This document shows, one piece after another, positions 18,265 through 29,987 of a stretch of 64,000 nt of DNA (positions within the stretch are counted from its first letter, which is position 1; each line of letters starts with the position of its first letter). The stretch lies in the NCBI RefSeq assembly GCF_021726515.1, contig NZ_JAKKCJ010000003.1, forward strand, positions 471,496 to 535,495. Direction: 5' to 3'. The position numbers were made by a program, and so were the translations under genes. The DNA is from Vibrio sp. CK2-1. Its GTDB lineage: Bacteria; Pseudomonadota; Gammaproteobacteria; Enterobacterales; Vibrionaceae. Under the pieces are notes generated by a model that was given only the letters and a program-made list of their open reading frames with translations, was not told the origin of the DNA and made no database searches.

Positions 18265-19953
18265 TTAGAATGCGGTACGTTTATAGCGACGATATTCTGG
18301 TTGCCAAAAACCATTTTCAATTGCCGCTTCAATCGCATCATCTGTGATTGAAAGTGCGACACCTTGTTCGATGGCTTTTTTCGCTACAGCAAAAGCAATC
18401 TTTTTCGACACCGTATGAATTTCTTCTAGTGGTGGCAGTAATGCACCTTTGCCTTTTAGGGCTAGTGGTGAACAGGTCGCAAGCGCACGGCTTGATTCCA
18501 TCAACATTTCATCGGTAACGCGTGATGCAGAAACTGCAAGTACCCCTAGACCAATCCCCGGGAAGATATAGCTATTGTTACATTGGGCGATTGGGTAATC
18601 TTTGCCTTCAAATTTCACTGGCGCAAATGGACTGCCAGTTGCGATCAGCGCTTTACCGTTTGTCCATTGGAAAATATCTTGTGGAGTCCCTTCAACGCGA
18701 CTAGTCGGGTTTGAAAGAGGGAAGATAATAGGGCGCTCACAATGTGCATGCATGGTTTCAATGACTTCTTGGCTGAATAAGCCAGGGACACCAGAAACAC
18801 CAATTAATACCGTTGGTTTAGCATTACGCATTACATCTAGTAGAGAGTAGCCTTGTTCTTCACCTTGCCACTTTTCTAGGTGTTTATTCTTTTGAACCAG
18901 TCGCTGTTGGAAATCAAGAAGGTTTTTCATGCCTTGTTGTAGTAAGCCCCAACGGTCAACCATGTAAACTTGAGCGCGAGCTTGTTCATCGGTTAATCCT
19001 TCTGACACCATTTGCGCAATAATTGCTTCTGCAATACCACAACCGGCAGAACCTGCACCTACAAAGGTAACTCGTTGCTCAGAAAGCTTACTACCTGCCG
19101 CATGACAAGCCGCGATTAATGAACCAACCGTGACCGCTGCTGTGCCTTGAATATCATCATTAAAGCAGCACACTTTATCTTTATAACGCTCAAGTAATGG
19201 CATGGCATTTTTCTGAGCAAAGTCTTCAAACTGAATAAGAGCATCAGGCCAGCGGCGTTTGATGGCTTGCATGAAATCATCGACAAATTTGTCATATTCT
19301 GCGCCAGTAATACGCGGATGACGCCAGCCCATGTACATAGGATCGGCAAGACGTTGCGGATTATTGGTACCTACATCGAGCACGATAGGTAGAGTATAAG
19401 CCGGACTGATCCCACCACACGCGGTGTAAAGAGAAAGCTTACCGATTGGAATACCCATGCCGCCGATACCTTGGTCACCAAGACCCAAAATACGTTCACC
19501 ATCGGTTACCACGATCACTTTTACATTTTGGCTGGTGGCGTTGTTAACCAAATCGTCAATGCGATCACGGTTTGGATAAGAAATAAATAAGCCACGACCA
19601 CGGCGATAAATATTCGAGAAATTCTCACAAGCCGCGCCTACCGTTGGCGTGTAGATAATCGGCATCATTTCAGAGATATGATTCTGTACTAAACGGTAGA
19701 AGAGTGTTTCGTTAGTATCTTGAATGTTACGTAGATAAATGTGCTTATCCATATCACTTTCGAATGCTTGATATTGTAGATAGGCACGCTCTACTTGTTC
19801 TTGAATGGTTTCTGTTGCTTCAGGTAGTAACCCTTCAAGGTTGAATTCTTTTCTTTCTTCAAAGGTAAAACCACTACCTTTATTCAGAAGAGGGGTGGCC
19901 ATTAATACTGGGCCTGCGTAGGTAATATATAGGGGACGTTTATCGTTATTCAT
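18265..19953 (-). CDS. maeA: NAD-dependent malic enzyme MaeA
   Basis: 562 aa, near E. coli MaeA (565). Oxidatively decarboxylates malate to pyruvate with NAD+. YTPTVG (catalytic Tyr) in the N-terminal domain, [21 protein letters not shown] (metal-binding acidic residues) and the nucleotide-binding [14 protein letters not shown] are intact; [12 protein letters not shown] and ATGSPFAPV are typical of the family. Monocistronic, with its own terminator downstream and about 300 bp of leader/promoter DNA upstream. Confidence 0.96.
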   Translation of the reverse strand: MNNDKRPLYITYAGPVLMATPLLNKGSGFTFEERKEFNLEGLLPEATETIQEQVERAYLQYQAFESDMDKHIYLRNIQDTNETLFYRLVQNHISEMMPIIYTPTVGAACENFSNIYRRGRGLFISYPNRDRIDDLVNNATSQNVKVIVVTDGERILGLGDQGIGGMGIPIGKLSLYTACGGISPAYTLPIVLDVGTNNPQRLADPMYMGWRHPRITGAEYDKFVDDFMQAIKRRWPDALIQFEDFAQKNAMPLLERYKDKVCCFNDDIQGTAAVTVGSLIAACHAAGSKLSEQRVTFVGAGSAGCGIAEAIIAQMVSEGLTDEQARAQVYMVDRWGLLQQGMKNLLDFQQRLVQKNKHLEKWQGEEQGYSLLDVMRNAKPTVLIGVSGVPGLFSQEVIETMHAHCERPIIFPLSNPTSRVEGTPQDIFQWTNGKALIATGSPFAPVKFEGKDYPIAQCNNSYIFPGIGLGVLAVSASRVTDEMLMESSRALATCSPLALKGKGALLPPLEEIHTVSKKIAFAVAKKAIEQGVALSITDDAIEAAIENGFWQPEYRRYKRTAF

Positions 19954-20252
19954 TGTCGGACTCTTTTTCTACGAGCAAAATTTGCTTGGTTCGGAACAGA
20001 AACATAGATTCGATAGTATAGCGCTATATTAAAATGCACATAGTAATTGTAAACAATCTTTCTGTAATGTTTGGCTTTAGCGCACAGAAAATTGATTTTA
20101 ACTTCTAGAGTAAGAGGTGGTAAAAATGATGGAATGTTATTTAATTGTTTGTTTTTAAATCAATTGTGTGATTTTTGTTAGCTTTTAAAATTGAAACTCA
20201 CTAGGTACAAAAAAACTAAATTTTGTATACAGTTTTGTTGGTTTTTCTGTTT
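19954..20252. other. Upstream region of maeA / 3' flank of trmK
   Basis: 299 bp, strongly AT-rich, no ORF with a ribosome site. It should carry the maeA promoter (leftward). I see no clear operator and no clear terminator for trmK beyond T-rich stretches near 20220-20250. Confidence 0.4.
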
Positions 20253-20954
20253 TTAATCTGAAAAGTCTAGCTGCTGACGAATGTGAGAGTACCACTGCAA
20301 AGGTAGCTGAGCTTGCGTAGGATCGCTTTGCTGCATGCGTGAGTAGTGGGTGAGTGTCTTTTGTAGATAGCGCTTATTCAATTCAGCTTGTTCTTGATTG
20401 GAATAGTGCCAAATCTGCTCCCCAACGGGATGAATATTATCTTGTGGACTTTGAGGTGCCTCGTGAGATACATGCAGAATCTCATAATATCGACCGTTAT
20501 CTTCGATGAGCTTTTCTTGCTTTAAGCTCATATTCAAATTGATTAAGGTTTGGCGCAGGTTAAATTGTTGGTAAACCGGACACAATAGATAGTCGATCTC
20601 TAAGTGAGAATATTGCTTTTGCAACGCTTGAACAAACTCCATCATTAAATCGCCACCCACACCTGCAATGATGACCAGTTGTTTACCGGAATACTTTTCT
20701 AGCGGGAGTGTTTTGACATCTTGACAGTAGACCTGCCATTGAGAGGGGCAGTCGTGAAAGAATTGCTCTAAGCGTGTTTGCACTAATGAGGTTAACTCGG
20801 GAACGATATCGACAAAGTTAATAAACGGAGCCGCTTGGCGTTGTAGTAATGCCGCGCCTAGAAATCCGTGATCACAGCAGCAATCCCATATATGTTGGTA
20901 ATCCTGCTTTGAAATCATAGATTCAATATGTTGTAGTCGTTTACTTAGCTTCAC
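20253..20954 (-). CDS. trmK: tRNA (adenine(22)-N1)-methyltransferase TrmK
   Basis: 233 aa from a GTG at 20952-20954, giving the typical family start MKLSKRLQHI; a TTG five codons earlier is the alternative but would push the purine-rich GAGAAGA inside the gene. Rossmann methyltransferase with motif I WDCCCDHGFLGAAL (SAM binding), FVDIVPEL and the IIAGVGGDL motif expected for TrmK. The family methylates N1 of A22 in tRNA; that role is established mainly in Bacillus. Divergent from the SIMPL gene. There is no sigma-factor partner beside it, unlike in Firmicutes. Confidence 0.85.
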   Translation of the reverse strand: MKLSKRLQHIESMISKQDYQHIWDCCCDHGFLGAALLQRQAAPFINFVDIVPELTSLVQTRLEQFFHDCPSQWQVYCQDVKTLPLEKYSGKQLVIIAGVGGDLMMEFVQALQKQYSHLEIDYLLCPVYQQFNLRQTLINLNMSLKQEKLIEDNGRYYEILHVSHEAPQSPQDNIHPVGEQIWHYSNQEQAELNKRYLQKTLTHYSRMQQSDPTQAQLPLQWYSHIRQQLDFSD

Positions 20955-21119
20955 GATTCTTCTCGTCAATTTAATCGCTCAGCATTGTACTGCGTTATTA
21001 GGGATAGGTGTAGGTGAGTTCATATCATTTGGCTATTACTTCGTCTAATATCTGTTGTAAGCACCGCTTTCTAGACGTGATTTCAATTAGTTAATTGATT
21101 AATAAATAAGGGAATAGAT

Positions 21120-21851
21120 ATGACCAATGTACCCTCTAATAATAAAACGATTCCAGCACTGTTACTCGGCGCATTTATTTGTATTGGGCTGGCTTTGTTG
21201 GGCTACCAACTAGGCTCGGCGGCTATTGAATATAAACAATACGAACGCAGCGTAAACGTGAAAGGATTGGCAGAAAAAGAAGTCGAGGCCGATGTGGTGA
21301 TTTGGCCGATCCAATTTACCTTAGCCAATAATGACTTATCTGCGCTTTATAATGAGGTTGATAAAAGCACCGAAAAAATTAAAGCCTTCCTTTTGCTAAA
21401 AGGCGTTTCTCCGGAGGCAATCAGTTTTAGTGCTCCAGCCATTGTTGATAAATCGGCTCAACAGTGGGGTGATAATTCTCGCGCTGAATTTCGCTATTCC
21501 GCTAATCAAACCGTGACGGTTTACTCAAATAAAATCGATATTGTGCGCAATGTAATGGCTGAAATGTCAGAGCTCGGCAAGCAAGGAATTGTGTTCAGCG
21601 GAGACAGTTATTCATCTCAGCCTGAATATATCTTCACAGGCCTGAACGAAATCAAACCATCCATGATTGAAGAAGCCACCAAAAACGCCCGCATAGTGGC
21701 GGAAAAGTTTGCCAAAGATTCTGATAGCCAATTAGGTAAAATAAAACGAGCATCACAAGGCCAATTTACCATTTCACCAAGAGACAAAAACACGCCTTAT
21801 ATCAAAAAGATCCGTGTGGTTTCTACGGTACAATATTACCTATCAGATTAA
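21120..21851 (+). CDS. SIMPL domain (DUF541) protein
   Basis: 243-aa protein with one N-terminal membrane anchor or uncleaved signal (about residues 11-33) and a SIMPL/DUF541 domain covering the rest, likely periplasmic. The family start VNVKGLAEKEVEADVVIWPI and the C-terminal IKKIRVVSTVQYYL strand are recognisable. SIMPL proteins (E. coli YggE type) are linked to oxidative stress and membrane protection, but their biochemical role is unclear. A GGGAA ribosome site precedes the ATG. It lies 32 bp before the Nudix gene on the same strand, so the two may be co-transcribed. Confidence 0.85.
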   Translation: MTNVPSNNKTIPALLLGAFICIGLALLGYQLGSAAIEYKQYERSVNVKGLAEKEVEADVVIWPIQFTLANNDLSALYNEVDKSTEKIKAFLLLKGVSPEAISFSAPAIVDKSAQQWGDNSRAEFRYSANQTVTVYSNKIDIVRNVMAEMSELGKQGIVFSGDSYSSQPEYIFTGLNEIKPSMIEEATKNARIVAEKFAKDSDSQLGKIKRASQGQFTISPRDKNTPYIKKIRVVSTVQYYLSD

Positions 21852-21883
21852 ATAAACTGCGGATAAATACGAAAGGCATAATA

Positions 21884-22423
21884 ATGAATGAAATAAAAAC
21901 CCTGCATTCTGAGGTGGTTTACCAAAACAAATGGATGACAGTTCGCGAAGATCAAATTGAACGACCAAGCGGCGCGAAAGGTATTTATGGCGTGGTCGAA
22001 AAGCCTAATTTTGTGGTGATTTTACCGATTCAAAATGATGACGTTTACCTTGTTGAGCAATATCGCTATGCGGTTAAACAGCGTCTATTAGAGTTTCCTC
22101 AAGGTGCATGGGAAAGTAATCCAGATGCAGATCCTGTCGTTTTAGCTGCCGGTGAGTTAAAAGAAGAAACCGGCCTAGTAGCAGGCAATATGGTTTATGT
22201 TGGTTTTCAATACCTTGCTTATGGATATTCCAATCAAGGTTACCATATCTATTTAGCGACCGATTTAACGCAAACAGAACGTAATCTAGATCCGGAAGAA
22301 GAAGGGTTAGTGACTAAGAAAATGCCAATAACTGAATTTGAACAAAAGATCATTTCGGGAGAGATTAAAGATGCTTCAACCGTTAATGCTTATGGTTTAG
22401 CTAAGTTGAAAGGTTTGATTTAG
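21884..22423 (+). CDS. Nudix hydrolase, ADP-sugar pyrophosphatase-like
   Basis: 179-aa Nudix hydrolase resembling ADP-ribose pyrophosphatase/NudF-NudK types, which cleave nucleotide-sugar diphosphates. The Nudix helix is AAGELKEETGL preceded by FPQGAW, with a slightly longer spacing than the consensus and Gly replacing the usual Arg before ELKEE; the metal-binding EE pair is kept. The upstream YLVEQYRYAV segment is typical of this branch. AAGG precedes the ATG. Second gene after the SIMPL protein, followed by a strong hairpin. The exact substrate cannot be read from sequence. Confidence 0.85.
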   Translation: MNEIKTLHSEVVYQNKWMTVREDQIERPSGAKGIYGVVEKPNFVVILPIQNDDVYLVEQYRYAVKQRLLEFPQGAWESNPDADPVVLAAGELKEETGLVAGNMVYVGFQYLAYGYSNQGYHIYLATDLTQTERNLDPEEEGLVTKKMPITEFEQKIISGEIKDASTVNAYGLAKLKGLI

Positions 22424-22447
22424 CGAGTTAATAACTTAGAAAAATAT

Positions 22448-22486
22448 AAAGCCAATAAGAGCGATTTACTGGAACTTATTGGCTTT
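22448..22486. terminator. Bidirectional terminator Nudix / sugar dehydrogenase
   Basis: Perfect 12-bp stem AAAGCCAATAAG/CTTATTGGCTTT between convergent genes, with T-rich sequence to the right and A-rich to the left. Confidence 0.82.
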
Positions 22487-22504
22487 GATTTTAACATTTG
22501 AACG

Positions 22505-23653
22505 TTATTTTTTAGGCGCTAATAGATACAACTTCCCTGAATCTGTGGAGAAATAAACCAATCCTTGTTCATCGACAGTAATATCTCGAACTCTTTCTTG
22601 CAGATCTTCAACCAAACGAATTTCATCTCTTATTTGATTATCAGGCGTTAATGAAATCATATTAATGTGAGTTTTTACGAGAGCGCCAATCAATAAATTT
22701 CCTTGCCATTGTGGGAAAGCATTACCGTTATAAATCACCGCAGAACTTGGTGCGATAGAGGGAACATAAACCATGATTGGGGCTTCGATGCCAGGTAGAG
22801 TTTCTGCTTCACCTACATCCAGTGGTCCCCAGTATTCCTTGCCGTGAGAAGTTTTTGCCCAACCATAATTTAGCCCGGGTTTGATAATGTTAATTTCATC
22901 GCCACCACGCGGGCCATGCTCTACTTCCCATAATATTTTTCGGTTTGAATCGTAAACTAAACCTTGTGGATTACGATGACCATAGCTCCATATTGCTTCA
23001 TTACCTTGTTTCGTTTTAATAAATGGATTGTCTTGTGGCACTGAACCATCAATGTTTAAACGCAAAATAGCGGCGGCTTGGTTATCCATATTTTGGCCAT
23101 TATCTCGGTTGCCGCGATCGCCTACGCCAAAGAATACATGCCCTGATTCATCAAAAGTAATACGGCTACCAAAGTGTTTACCGCTGTCATCGGCTGAATC
23201 AGTGACGAGCAGATCTTGCCATTGGGTTAAGGCTTTGTTGGTAACATCTAACTGAGCTCGAGCTAGAGTGGTTGCAGAGTTGCCATCTTGGAGAGGTTTT
23301 ACGTAAGTAAAATAAAACCAAGTTTGCTTATTTGAATCGGTATAACGCGCTACATCTAACAAACCGCCTTGACCAGAAACTTTGATGTCAGGTAGACCAG
23401 ATATTTCAGATTTTTGTTTGGTAGTGAGATCGAGTAGGTAAAGATGGCCACTACGTTCTGTCATCAAGAGTTGATTTTCACTTACCCAATCCATTCCCCA
23501 AATAACGCCTAGTTTATCGGCCACTATTTTGGTGGTGTAACCTTGTTGATTTTTAGGAGCTTCTTGAGCACTAGCTACAGAAGATAAAGCGGCAATCGAG
23601 CTAAATAGCAGTAGTGAAGAATAACGTTTGCACTGAGACAGTAAAGGTAGCAT
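22505..23653 (-). CDS. PQQ-dependent soluble sugar dehydrogenase family (Asd/YliI-like)
   Basis: 382-aa periplasmic beta-propeller of the soluble glucose/aldose sugar dehydrogenase family (E. coli YliI, 371 aa). Signal peptide about 1-29 with VASA-Q cleavage. The family block GDEINIIKPGLNYGWA, HGPRGGDE and HRNPQGL are present, and MDWVSENQLLMTERSGHLYL begins the first blade. These enzymes use PQQ to oxidise aldoses; no PQQ-synthesis gene is in this window, so the cofactor may be scavenged or made elsewhere. Single gene, divergent from pheS. Confidence 0.88.
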   Translation of the reverse strand: MLPLLSQCKRYSSLLLFSSIAALSSVASAQEAPKNQQGYTTKIVADKLGVIWGMDWVSENQLLMTERSGHLYLLDLTTKQKSEISGLPDIKVSGQGGLLDVARYTDSNKQTWFYFTYVKPLQDGNSATTLARAQLDVTNKALTQWQDLLVTDSADDSGKHFGSRITFDESGHVFFGVGDRGNRDNGQNMDNQAAAILRLNIDGSVPQDNPFIKTKQGNEAIWSYGHRNPQGLVYDSNRKILWEVEHGPRGGDEINIIKPGLNYGWAKTSHGKEYWGPLDVGEAETLPGIEAPIMVYVPSIAPSSAVIYNGNAFPQWQGNLLIGALVKTHINMISLTPDNQIRDEIRLVEDLQERVRDITVDEQGLVYFSTDSGKLYLLAPKK

Positions 23654-24984
<1,331 letters not shown>

Positions 24985-25002
24985 CCGAGAGGATTAATCA
25001 CA

Positions 25003-27405
25003 ATGAAATTCAACGAATCATGGCTTCGTGAGTGGGTTAACCCTGCGGTTGCAACTGACGAGTTAACACATCAAATTACAATGGCTGGCCTAGAAGTCGA
25101 TGACGTACTTCCAGTTGCTGGCAGCTTTACTGGCGTTAAAGTCGGTAAAGTAGTGGAATGTGGTCAACACCCAGATGCTGACAAACTACGTGTCACTAAA
25201 GTCGATGTTGGCGCAGAAGAATTATTAGACATCGTTTGTGGTGCACCAAACTGTCGCGAAGGCTTAACCGTCGCAGTGGCAACCGTAGGGGCAGTTCTTC
25301 CGGGCGATTTCAAAATCAAGAAAGCTAAACTACGTGGTCAACCATCACACGGTATGCTGTGTTCATTTACTGAACTCGGTATCGACGTAGAATCTGATGG
25401 CATTATGGAATTGGCAGATGATGCCGTTATCGGTACTGATTTCCGTGAATTCCTAGGTCTTGATGATGTCACTATCGATGTTGATCTAACCGCAAACCGC
25501 GCAGATTGTTTCAGCGTTCGTGGTATGGCTCGTGAAGTTGGCGTATTAAACCGCGCTGATGTCACTGAGCCTTCAGTCAATGCAATTGCTCCTTCGATTG
25601 ACGATACCGTTTCAATTGAAGTAAAAGCACCAGCTGCGTGTCCACGTTACCTTGGCCGTGTGGTTAAGAATGTGAATGCTCAAGCGCAAACACCACTTTG
25701 GATGCAAGAAAAACTGCGTCGTTGTGGTATTCGTTCTATCGATCCTGTGGTTGATATCACTAACTTCGTTCTATTAGAGCAAGGTCAACCAATGCACGCG
25801 TTTGATCTTACTAAGATCGAAGGCGGTATCGTGGTTCGTATGGCTGAGCAAGACGAAAAGCTAACACTACTTGATGGTACTGAAGCGAAATTAAACGCGG
25901 ATACTTTAGTCGTCGCGGATCACAATAAAGCTTTGGCTATCGCAGGTATCTTCGGTGGTGAAGAGTCTGGCGTAACCGCTGAAACTAAAGATGTACTACT
26001 TGAGTGTGCATTCTTCGCACCAGATCATATCCGTGGTCGCGCTCGTAGCTATGGTCTACATACCGATTCTTCAATGCGTTTTGAGCGTGGTGTGGATTAC
26101 GCACTGCAAGCAAGCGCAATGGAACGTGCAACTGAATTGCTTGTTGAAATCTGTGGTGGTGAAGTAGCGCCGGTTGTAACGGTGGAATCTGAAGCTGATT
26201 TACCTAAGCCAAACAAAGTCGCATTACGTCGCACTAAGCTAGATAATCTTTTAGGTCATCATATTGCCGATAGCGATGTGGTTGAGATCTTAGAACGTCT
26301 AGGTATGACAGTTGAAGCGACTTCTCTTGAAAACGGTGCAGAAGGCTGGACTGCAATTGCTCCGACATGGCGTTTTGATATCGCAATTGAGCAAGATTTG
26401 ATTGAAGAAGTCGGCCGTATCTACGGTTACGACAATATTCCAAATCAAGCACCAGTTGCTGCACTTAGCATGAACGATCATAAAGAAGCGAACTTGCTTC
26501 TTAAACGTGTTCGTAACCTTTTAGTTGACCGTGGTTTCCAAGAAGCGATTACTTATAGCTTCGTTGAGCCTGAGCAACAAAAACTGATCGTACCGGGTGT
26601 TGAGCCGTTAATTCTGCCATTCCCAATTTCAGTAGAAATGTCAGCGATGCGTCTTGGTTTAATCCAAGGTCTATTAAACACTGTAGTTCATAACCAAAAA
26701 CGTCAGCAACCACGTGTTCGTTTATTCGAATACGGTTTACGTTTTATTCCTTGTGAATCTGCTGAAAACGGCATGCGTCAAGAGCCTATGCTAGCAGGTG
26801 TTATTGCTGGTACTCGCTCTGAAGAGCATTGGGACATTGAAACCAATACAGTTGATTTCTTTGATCTGAAAGGCGATTTAGAAGCGGTTCTTGAGCTGAC
26901 TTCAAATGAAATAGCGTACAGCTTTGAGCCAGTCAGTCATCCTGCGCTACACCCAGGTCAATCAGCAGCGATTGTTGTTGATGGCGAACCAGTTGGTGTG
27001 ATCGGTACGGTTCACCCAGAACTTGAGCGTAAGTTTGGCTTAAATGGTCGTACTATCGTATTTGAAATTGAATGGTCAGCGATTAATTCACGTGTGATCC
27101 CTGAAGCAGTAAGTCTGTCTAAATTCCCAGCTAACCGTCGTGATATCGCGGTTGTTGTGAAAGAAGACGTTGCAAGTGGCGACATTGTTAACGCATGTCT
27201 TGCTAACGGTGGTGAACTTCTTACTGGCGCGAAATTGTTTGATGTGTACCGTGGTAAAGGTGTCGAAGAAGGTAATAAGAGCCTGGCCATCGCCCTAAGC
27301 CTACAGTCAACTGAGCGTACTTTGGAAGATGCCGATATCGCCGCTTCTGTTGATGCGATTGTTGCTGCATTGACTGAGCAATTTGGTGCGACATTACGCG
27401 ATTAA
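25003..27405 (+). CDS. pheT: Phenylalanyl-tRNA synthetase beta subunit PheT
   Basis: 800 aa, close to E. coli PheT (795). Domains in order: N-terminal tRNA-binding OB fold (about 39-150, AGLEVDDV and [15 protein letters not shown]), B3/B4 editing domain (about 210-390, [11 protein letters not shown]), B5 (about 400-475), catalytic-like core, and the FDX-ACB anticodon-binding domain at the C-terminus ([14 protein letters not shown]). AGAGGA is the ribosome site. The usual downstream partner ihfA is not adjacent: a hairpin and about 10.3 kb of other genes intervene. Confidence 0.97.
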   Translation: MKFNESWLREWVNPAVATDELTHQITMAGLEVDDVLPVAGSFTGVKVGKVVECGQHPDADKLRVTKVDVGAEELLDIVCGAPNCREGLTVAVATVGAVLPGDFKIKKAKLRGQPSHGMLCSFTELGIDVESDGIMELADDAVIGTDFREFLGLDDVTIDVDLTANRADCFSVRGMAREVGVLNRADVTEPSVNAIAPSIDDTVSIEVKAPAACPRYLGRVVKNVNAQAQTPLWMQEKLRRCGIRSIDPVVDITNFVLLEQGQPMHAFDLTKIEGGIVVRMAEQDEKLTLLDGTEAKLNADTLVVADHNKALAIAGIFGGEESGVTAETKDVLLECAFFAPDHIRGRARSYGLHTDSSMRFERGVDYALQASAMERATELLVEICGGEVAPVVTVESEADLPKPNKVALRRTKLDNLLGHHIADSDVVEILERLGMTVEATSLENGAEGWTAIAPTWRFDIAIEQDLIEEVGRIYGYDNIPNQAPVAALSMNDHKEANLLLKRVRNLLVDRGFQEAITYSFVEPEQQKLIVPGVEPLILPFPISVEMSAMRLGLIQGLLNTVVHNQKRQQPRVRLFEYGLRFIPCESAENGMRQEPMLAGVIAGTRSEEHWDIETNTVDFFDLKGDLEAVLELTSNEIAYSFEPVSHPALHPGQSAAIVVDGEPVGVIGTVHPELERKFGLNGRTIVFEIEWSAINSRVIPEAVSLSKFPANRRDIAVVVKEDVASGDIVNACLANGGELLTGAKLFDVYRGKGVEEGNKSLAIALSLQSTERTLEDADIAASVDAIVAALTEQFGATLRD

Positions 27406-27431
27406 TGTGATTTTCAATTGAGTATATGAAG

Positions 27432-27468
27432 TCCGCTTCTTCTATATTAGGAGGAGCGGATTTTTTTT
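27432..27468 (+). terminator. Terminator after pheST
   Basis: TCCGCTTCTTC pairs with GGAGGAGCGGA (two G-T pairs) around a 7-nt loop, followed by eight T. Confidence 0.85.
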
Positions 27469-27486
27469 ATCAAATTTGGAGTGAGT

Positions 27487-28053
27487 ATGCAGAAGAAAAT
27501 CATTATGGGAATTGCTGGCTTATTAATGTTGTCTGGCTGCTCTTCTAAACTCGATGTCGTTACAGCTGATAATGTTGATTTAGTGTCGACCAATCAAACG
27601 GTCTACACTCAAGTTAATCTTCACCCCGATGCCGCAAGAAAGAAACTGTTTACTTTAAATTACCTTCAAGATGGCTTTATTCCTCGCTGTACTAAAGTGG
27701 ATATCATTGAAGCGAATAGCAAAGTCATGACATTTAAAGTGGCTGAAACCGGTTTGGAGTATATGTATGTGTGGCATAAAGCGACGGGAGATTTTCAGTC
27801 GGGTATTGTAAGAGACTTTGGAACAACCTGTCCTAAGCTCTCTAATCTAAATACAGTCGATCAGAAAGGAATCAAAGAAGGGCGAGTGTATGAAGGAATG
27901 ACTAAGCAAGGCGTTCTTAATGCGATTGGCTATCCACCAGCACATGTGACACCAACAACGGATTTGAATACTTGGGTCTATTGGAAAAATCGTTTCAATA
28001 AAATGAATGTGCTTTTTGATGAGCAAGGACTAGTAGAAAACATTCAAGATTGA
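27487..28053 (+). CDS. Lipoprotein with BamE/OmlA-like C-terminus
   Basis: 188-aa lipoprotein. The ATG at 27487 is chosen because GGAG lies 6 nt upstream; an in-frame GTG at 27481 nearly touches it. Signal II sequence with lipobox LSGC (Cys18) followed by Ser, predicting outer-membrane retention. The C-terminal third, YEGMTKQGVLNAIGYP and a W-V-Y-W segment, looks like a SmpA/OmlA (BamE-like) domain, though BamE itself is shorter. Known BamE binds the BAM complex; whether this relative does is unknown. Single gene between two hairpins. Confidence 0.75.
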   Translation: MQKKIIMGIAGLLMLSGCSSKLDVVTADNVDLVSTNQTVYTQVNLHPDAARKKLFTLNYLQDGFIPRCTKVDIIEANSKVMTFKVAETGLEYMYVWHKATGDFQSGIVRDFGTTCPKLSNLNTVDQKGIKEGRVYEGMTKQGVLNAIGYPPAHVTPTTDLNTWVYWKNRFNKMNVLFDEQGLVENIQD

Positions 28054-28077
28054 TCGCTCAACTTCAAGCTTTGCAAC

Positions 28078-28102
28078 AAAACCGTCATTATTGACGGTTT
28101 TT
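28078..28102 (+). terminator. Terminator after the lipoprotein gene
   Basis: Perfect 10-bp stem AAAACCGTCA/TGACGGTTTT with a 4-nt loop and a T-run. Confidence 0.88.
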
Positions 28103-28240
28103 GCGTCTATAGGCATAGAAATATAACCAGAAATTCGCTAAATATAATGCTTATGAGCGGGTAAGCTCATGAGTGCAATAGAGTATTTAATTAAGCGACT
28201 CAGCAGGATGCACTATCAAAATAATAAGGATATAAAACAG

Positions 28241-29854
28241 ATGCACACATTCAAAAAAACAACGCTCGCACTGACTTTCGGTGCACTATTTTCGTTCTCC
28301 ACAATAGCTGCTCAAGTACCTGATAATGTTGAACTTGCAAATAAACAGGAACTAGTACGAGGTAATGGGGACGAGGTTCCAACTCTTGATCCTAGTATGT
28401 CTTCCGATACCGCAAGCTCGCGTGTTATTTCAGATATGTTTGAAGGATTAGTTACCGAAGACCTTCACGGTAATATTATTCCCGCATTAGCAACTCGTTG
28501 GGATATTTCCGAAGATGGCACACAATATACTTTCCACTTACGTGATGCGAAATGGTCAAATGGTGATCCCATTACTGCTGATGACTTTGTTTTTGCTTTA
28601 CAACGTATTGTGAATCCTATAACTGGCGCACCATATTCTTGGTACGTTTCAATGGCGAATATTGCCAATGCAGATAAAATCACTAAGGGCGATGCGGCTA
28701 GCGATAGCCTTGGTGTAAAAGCCATTGATGCTAAAACGTTGCAAGTGAGTTTAACAAAGCCGGTGCCACATTTTATAAAGATGTTGGCACATGAAAGTAC
28801 GTTTGCGCTTCCCGAAAAAGTCGTTAAGCAATACCAAGAAGCTTGGACAAAACCAGAGAATATTGTCGTGAGTGGGGCATATAAACTTACTGATTGGGTG
28901 ATCAACGAAAAGCTTATCTTAGAAAGAAATCCTCAATATTGGAACGACAAAGAAACAGTCATTAATCAAGTTACCTATTTACCAATTTCGGATGTTAATG
29001 CTGAATATAATCGCTTCCGAACAGGTGAAATTGATATCACCAATGTTGTGCCTCTTGAACTATATCAAACGATTAAAAAAGAGCGCCCAGATGAGCTGCT
29101 TACCATGCCTTCTTTGGGAACGTATTACTATTTATTCAATATGAAAAAGAAGCCATTTGATGATGAAAGAGTTCGTAAGGCACTGGCGTATTCAATAGAT
29201 CGTGATGTGGTGGTTGAACGAATTTTAGGGCAAGGGCAGTTACCCGCTTATACCAATACACCTCCAGCAGTCGCTGGTTTTGACGTGCCTAAATTAGAAT
29301 GGGCAGAAATGTCACAACAAGAACGTAATCAAAAAGCGAAAGCCTTGCTTAAAGAAGCAGGTTTTGATGAAGAGAACCCATTGAAGTTTGAACTTGAGTA
29401 CAACACCAGTGAATCACACAAAAAGTTAGCCATTGTGATGGCCTCAATGTGGAAGAAAAATTTAGGGGCTGAGGTAGAGATTGCTAACCAAGAGTGGAAG
29501 ACATTCTTGCAAACATTATCGTCGAAAAACTTTTCGGTAGCTCGCTATGCATGGATAGGGGATTACAATGAAGCTTCGACTTTCTTATCCTACTTTGACT
29601 CTGCAGGATTGAACTACGGAGGGTGGAGTAATGCTGATTATGATGCGGTATTAAAACAAGCATCTTCGGCGAAATCAGAGCAAGAACGTAATGCTTTATA
29701 TCAAAAAGCAGAACAAGTTTTTGCCGGTGAAATACCAGCTATCCCAGTTTATTTTTATACACGTTCGGTATTAAAAAATAAGAAGGTTGGTGGATATAGC
29801 CAAGATAATGCTTCTGATCGTCGCTATACACGAGATTTATACCTAACTAAGTAA
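28241..29854 (+). CDS. Oligopeptide ABC transporter substrate-binding protein (OppA/MppA-like)
   Basis: 537 aa from ATG 28241, which starts a normal signal peptide (MHTFKKTTLALTFGALFS, cleavage about residue 23-24). Upstream in-frame codons are discarded because they would bury that signal. SBP_bac_5 family: EVPTLDPSMSSD, LFEGL-like MFEGLVTEDL and FVFALQRIVNP are typical OppA segments, and the C-terminal half has the IPVYFYTRSVLKN strand. Binds peptides in the periplasm; the oppBCDF permease genes are absent here, so this is an orphan binding protein, as is common for extra OppA paralogues in Vibrio. Confidence 0.9.
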   Translation: MHTFKKTTLALTFGALFSFSTIAAQVPDNVELANKQELVRGNGDEVPTLDPSMSSDTASSRVISDMFEGLVTEDLHGNIIPALATRWDISEDGTQYTFHLRDAKWSNGDPITADDFVFALQRIVNPITGAPYSWYVSMANIANADKITKGDAASDSLGVKAIDAKTLQVSLTKPVPHFIKMLAHESTFALPEKVVKQYQEAWTKPENIVVSGAYKLTDWVINEKLILERNPQYWNDKETVINQVTYLPISDVNAEYNRFRTGEIDITNVVPLELYQTIKKERPDELLTMPSLGTYYYLFNMKKKPFDDERVRKALAYSIDRDVVVERILGQGQLPAYTNTPPAVAGFDVPKLEWAEMSQQERNQKAKALLKEAGFDEENPLKFELEYNTSESHKKLAIVMASMWKKNLGAEVEIANQEWKTFLQTLSSKNFSVARYAWIGDYNEASTFLSYFDSAGLNYGGWSNADYDAVLKQASSAKSEQERNALYQKAEQVFAGEIPAIPVYFYTRSVLKNKKVGGYSQDNASDRRYTRDLYLTK

Positions 29855-29872
29855 AGTATTATCCTTCACTAC

Positions 29873-29905
29873 AATCCAACACTTCCATTGAGGTGTTGGA
29901 TTTTT
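29873..29905 (+). terminator. Terminator after the oppA-like gene
   Basis: AATCCAACAC/GTGTTGGATT, perfect 10-bp stem with a 10-nt loop and five T. Confidence 0.88.
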
Positions 29906-29987
29906 CATATAGATTATAAGCTGGATCATAGTTAATTGATGGCTGCTCATGAATAATGAGATTAAAGTTTCACGATAGGCTCAGATT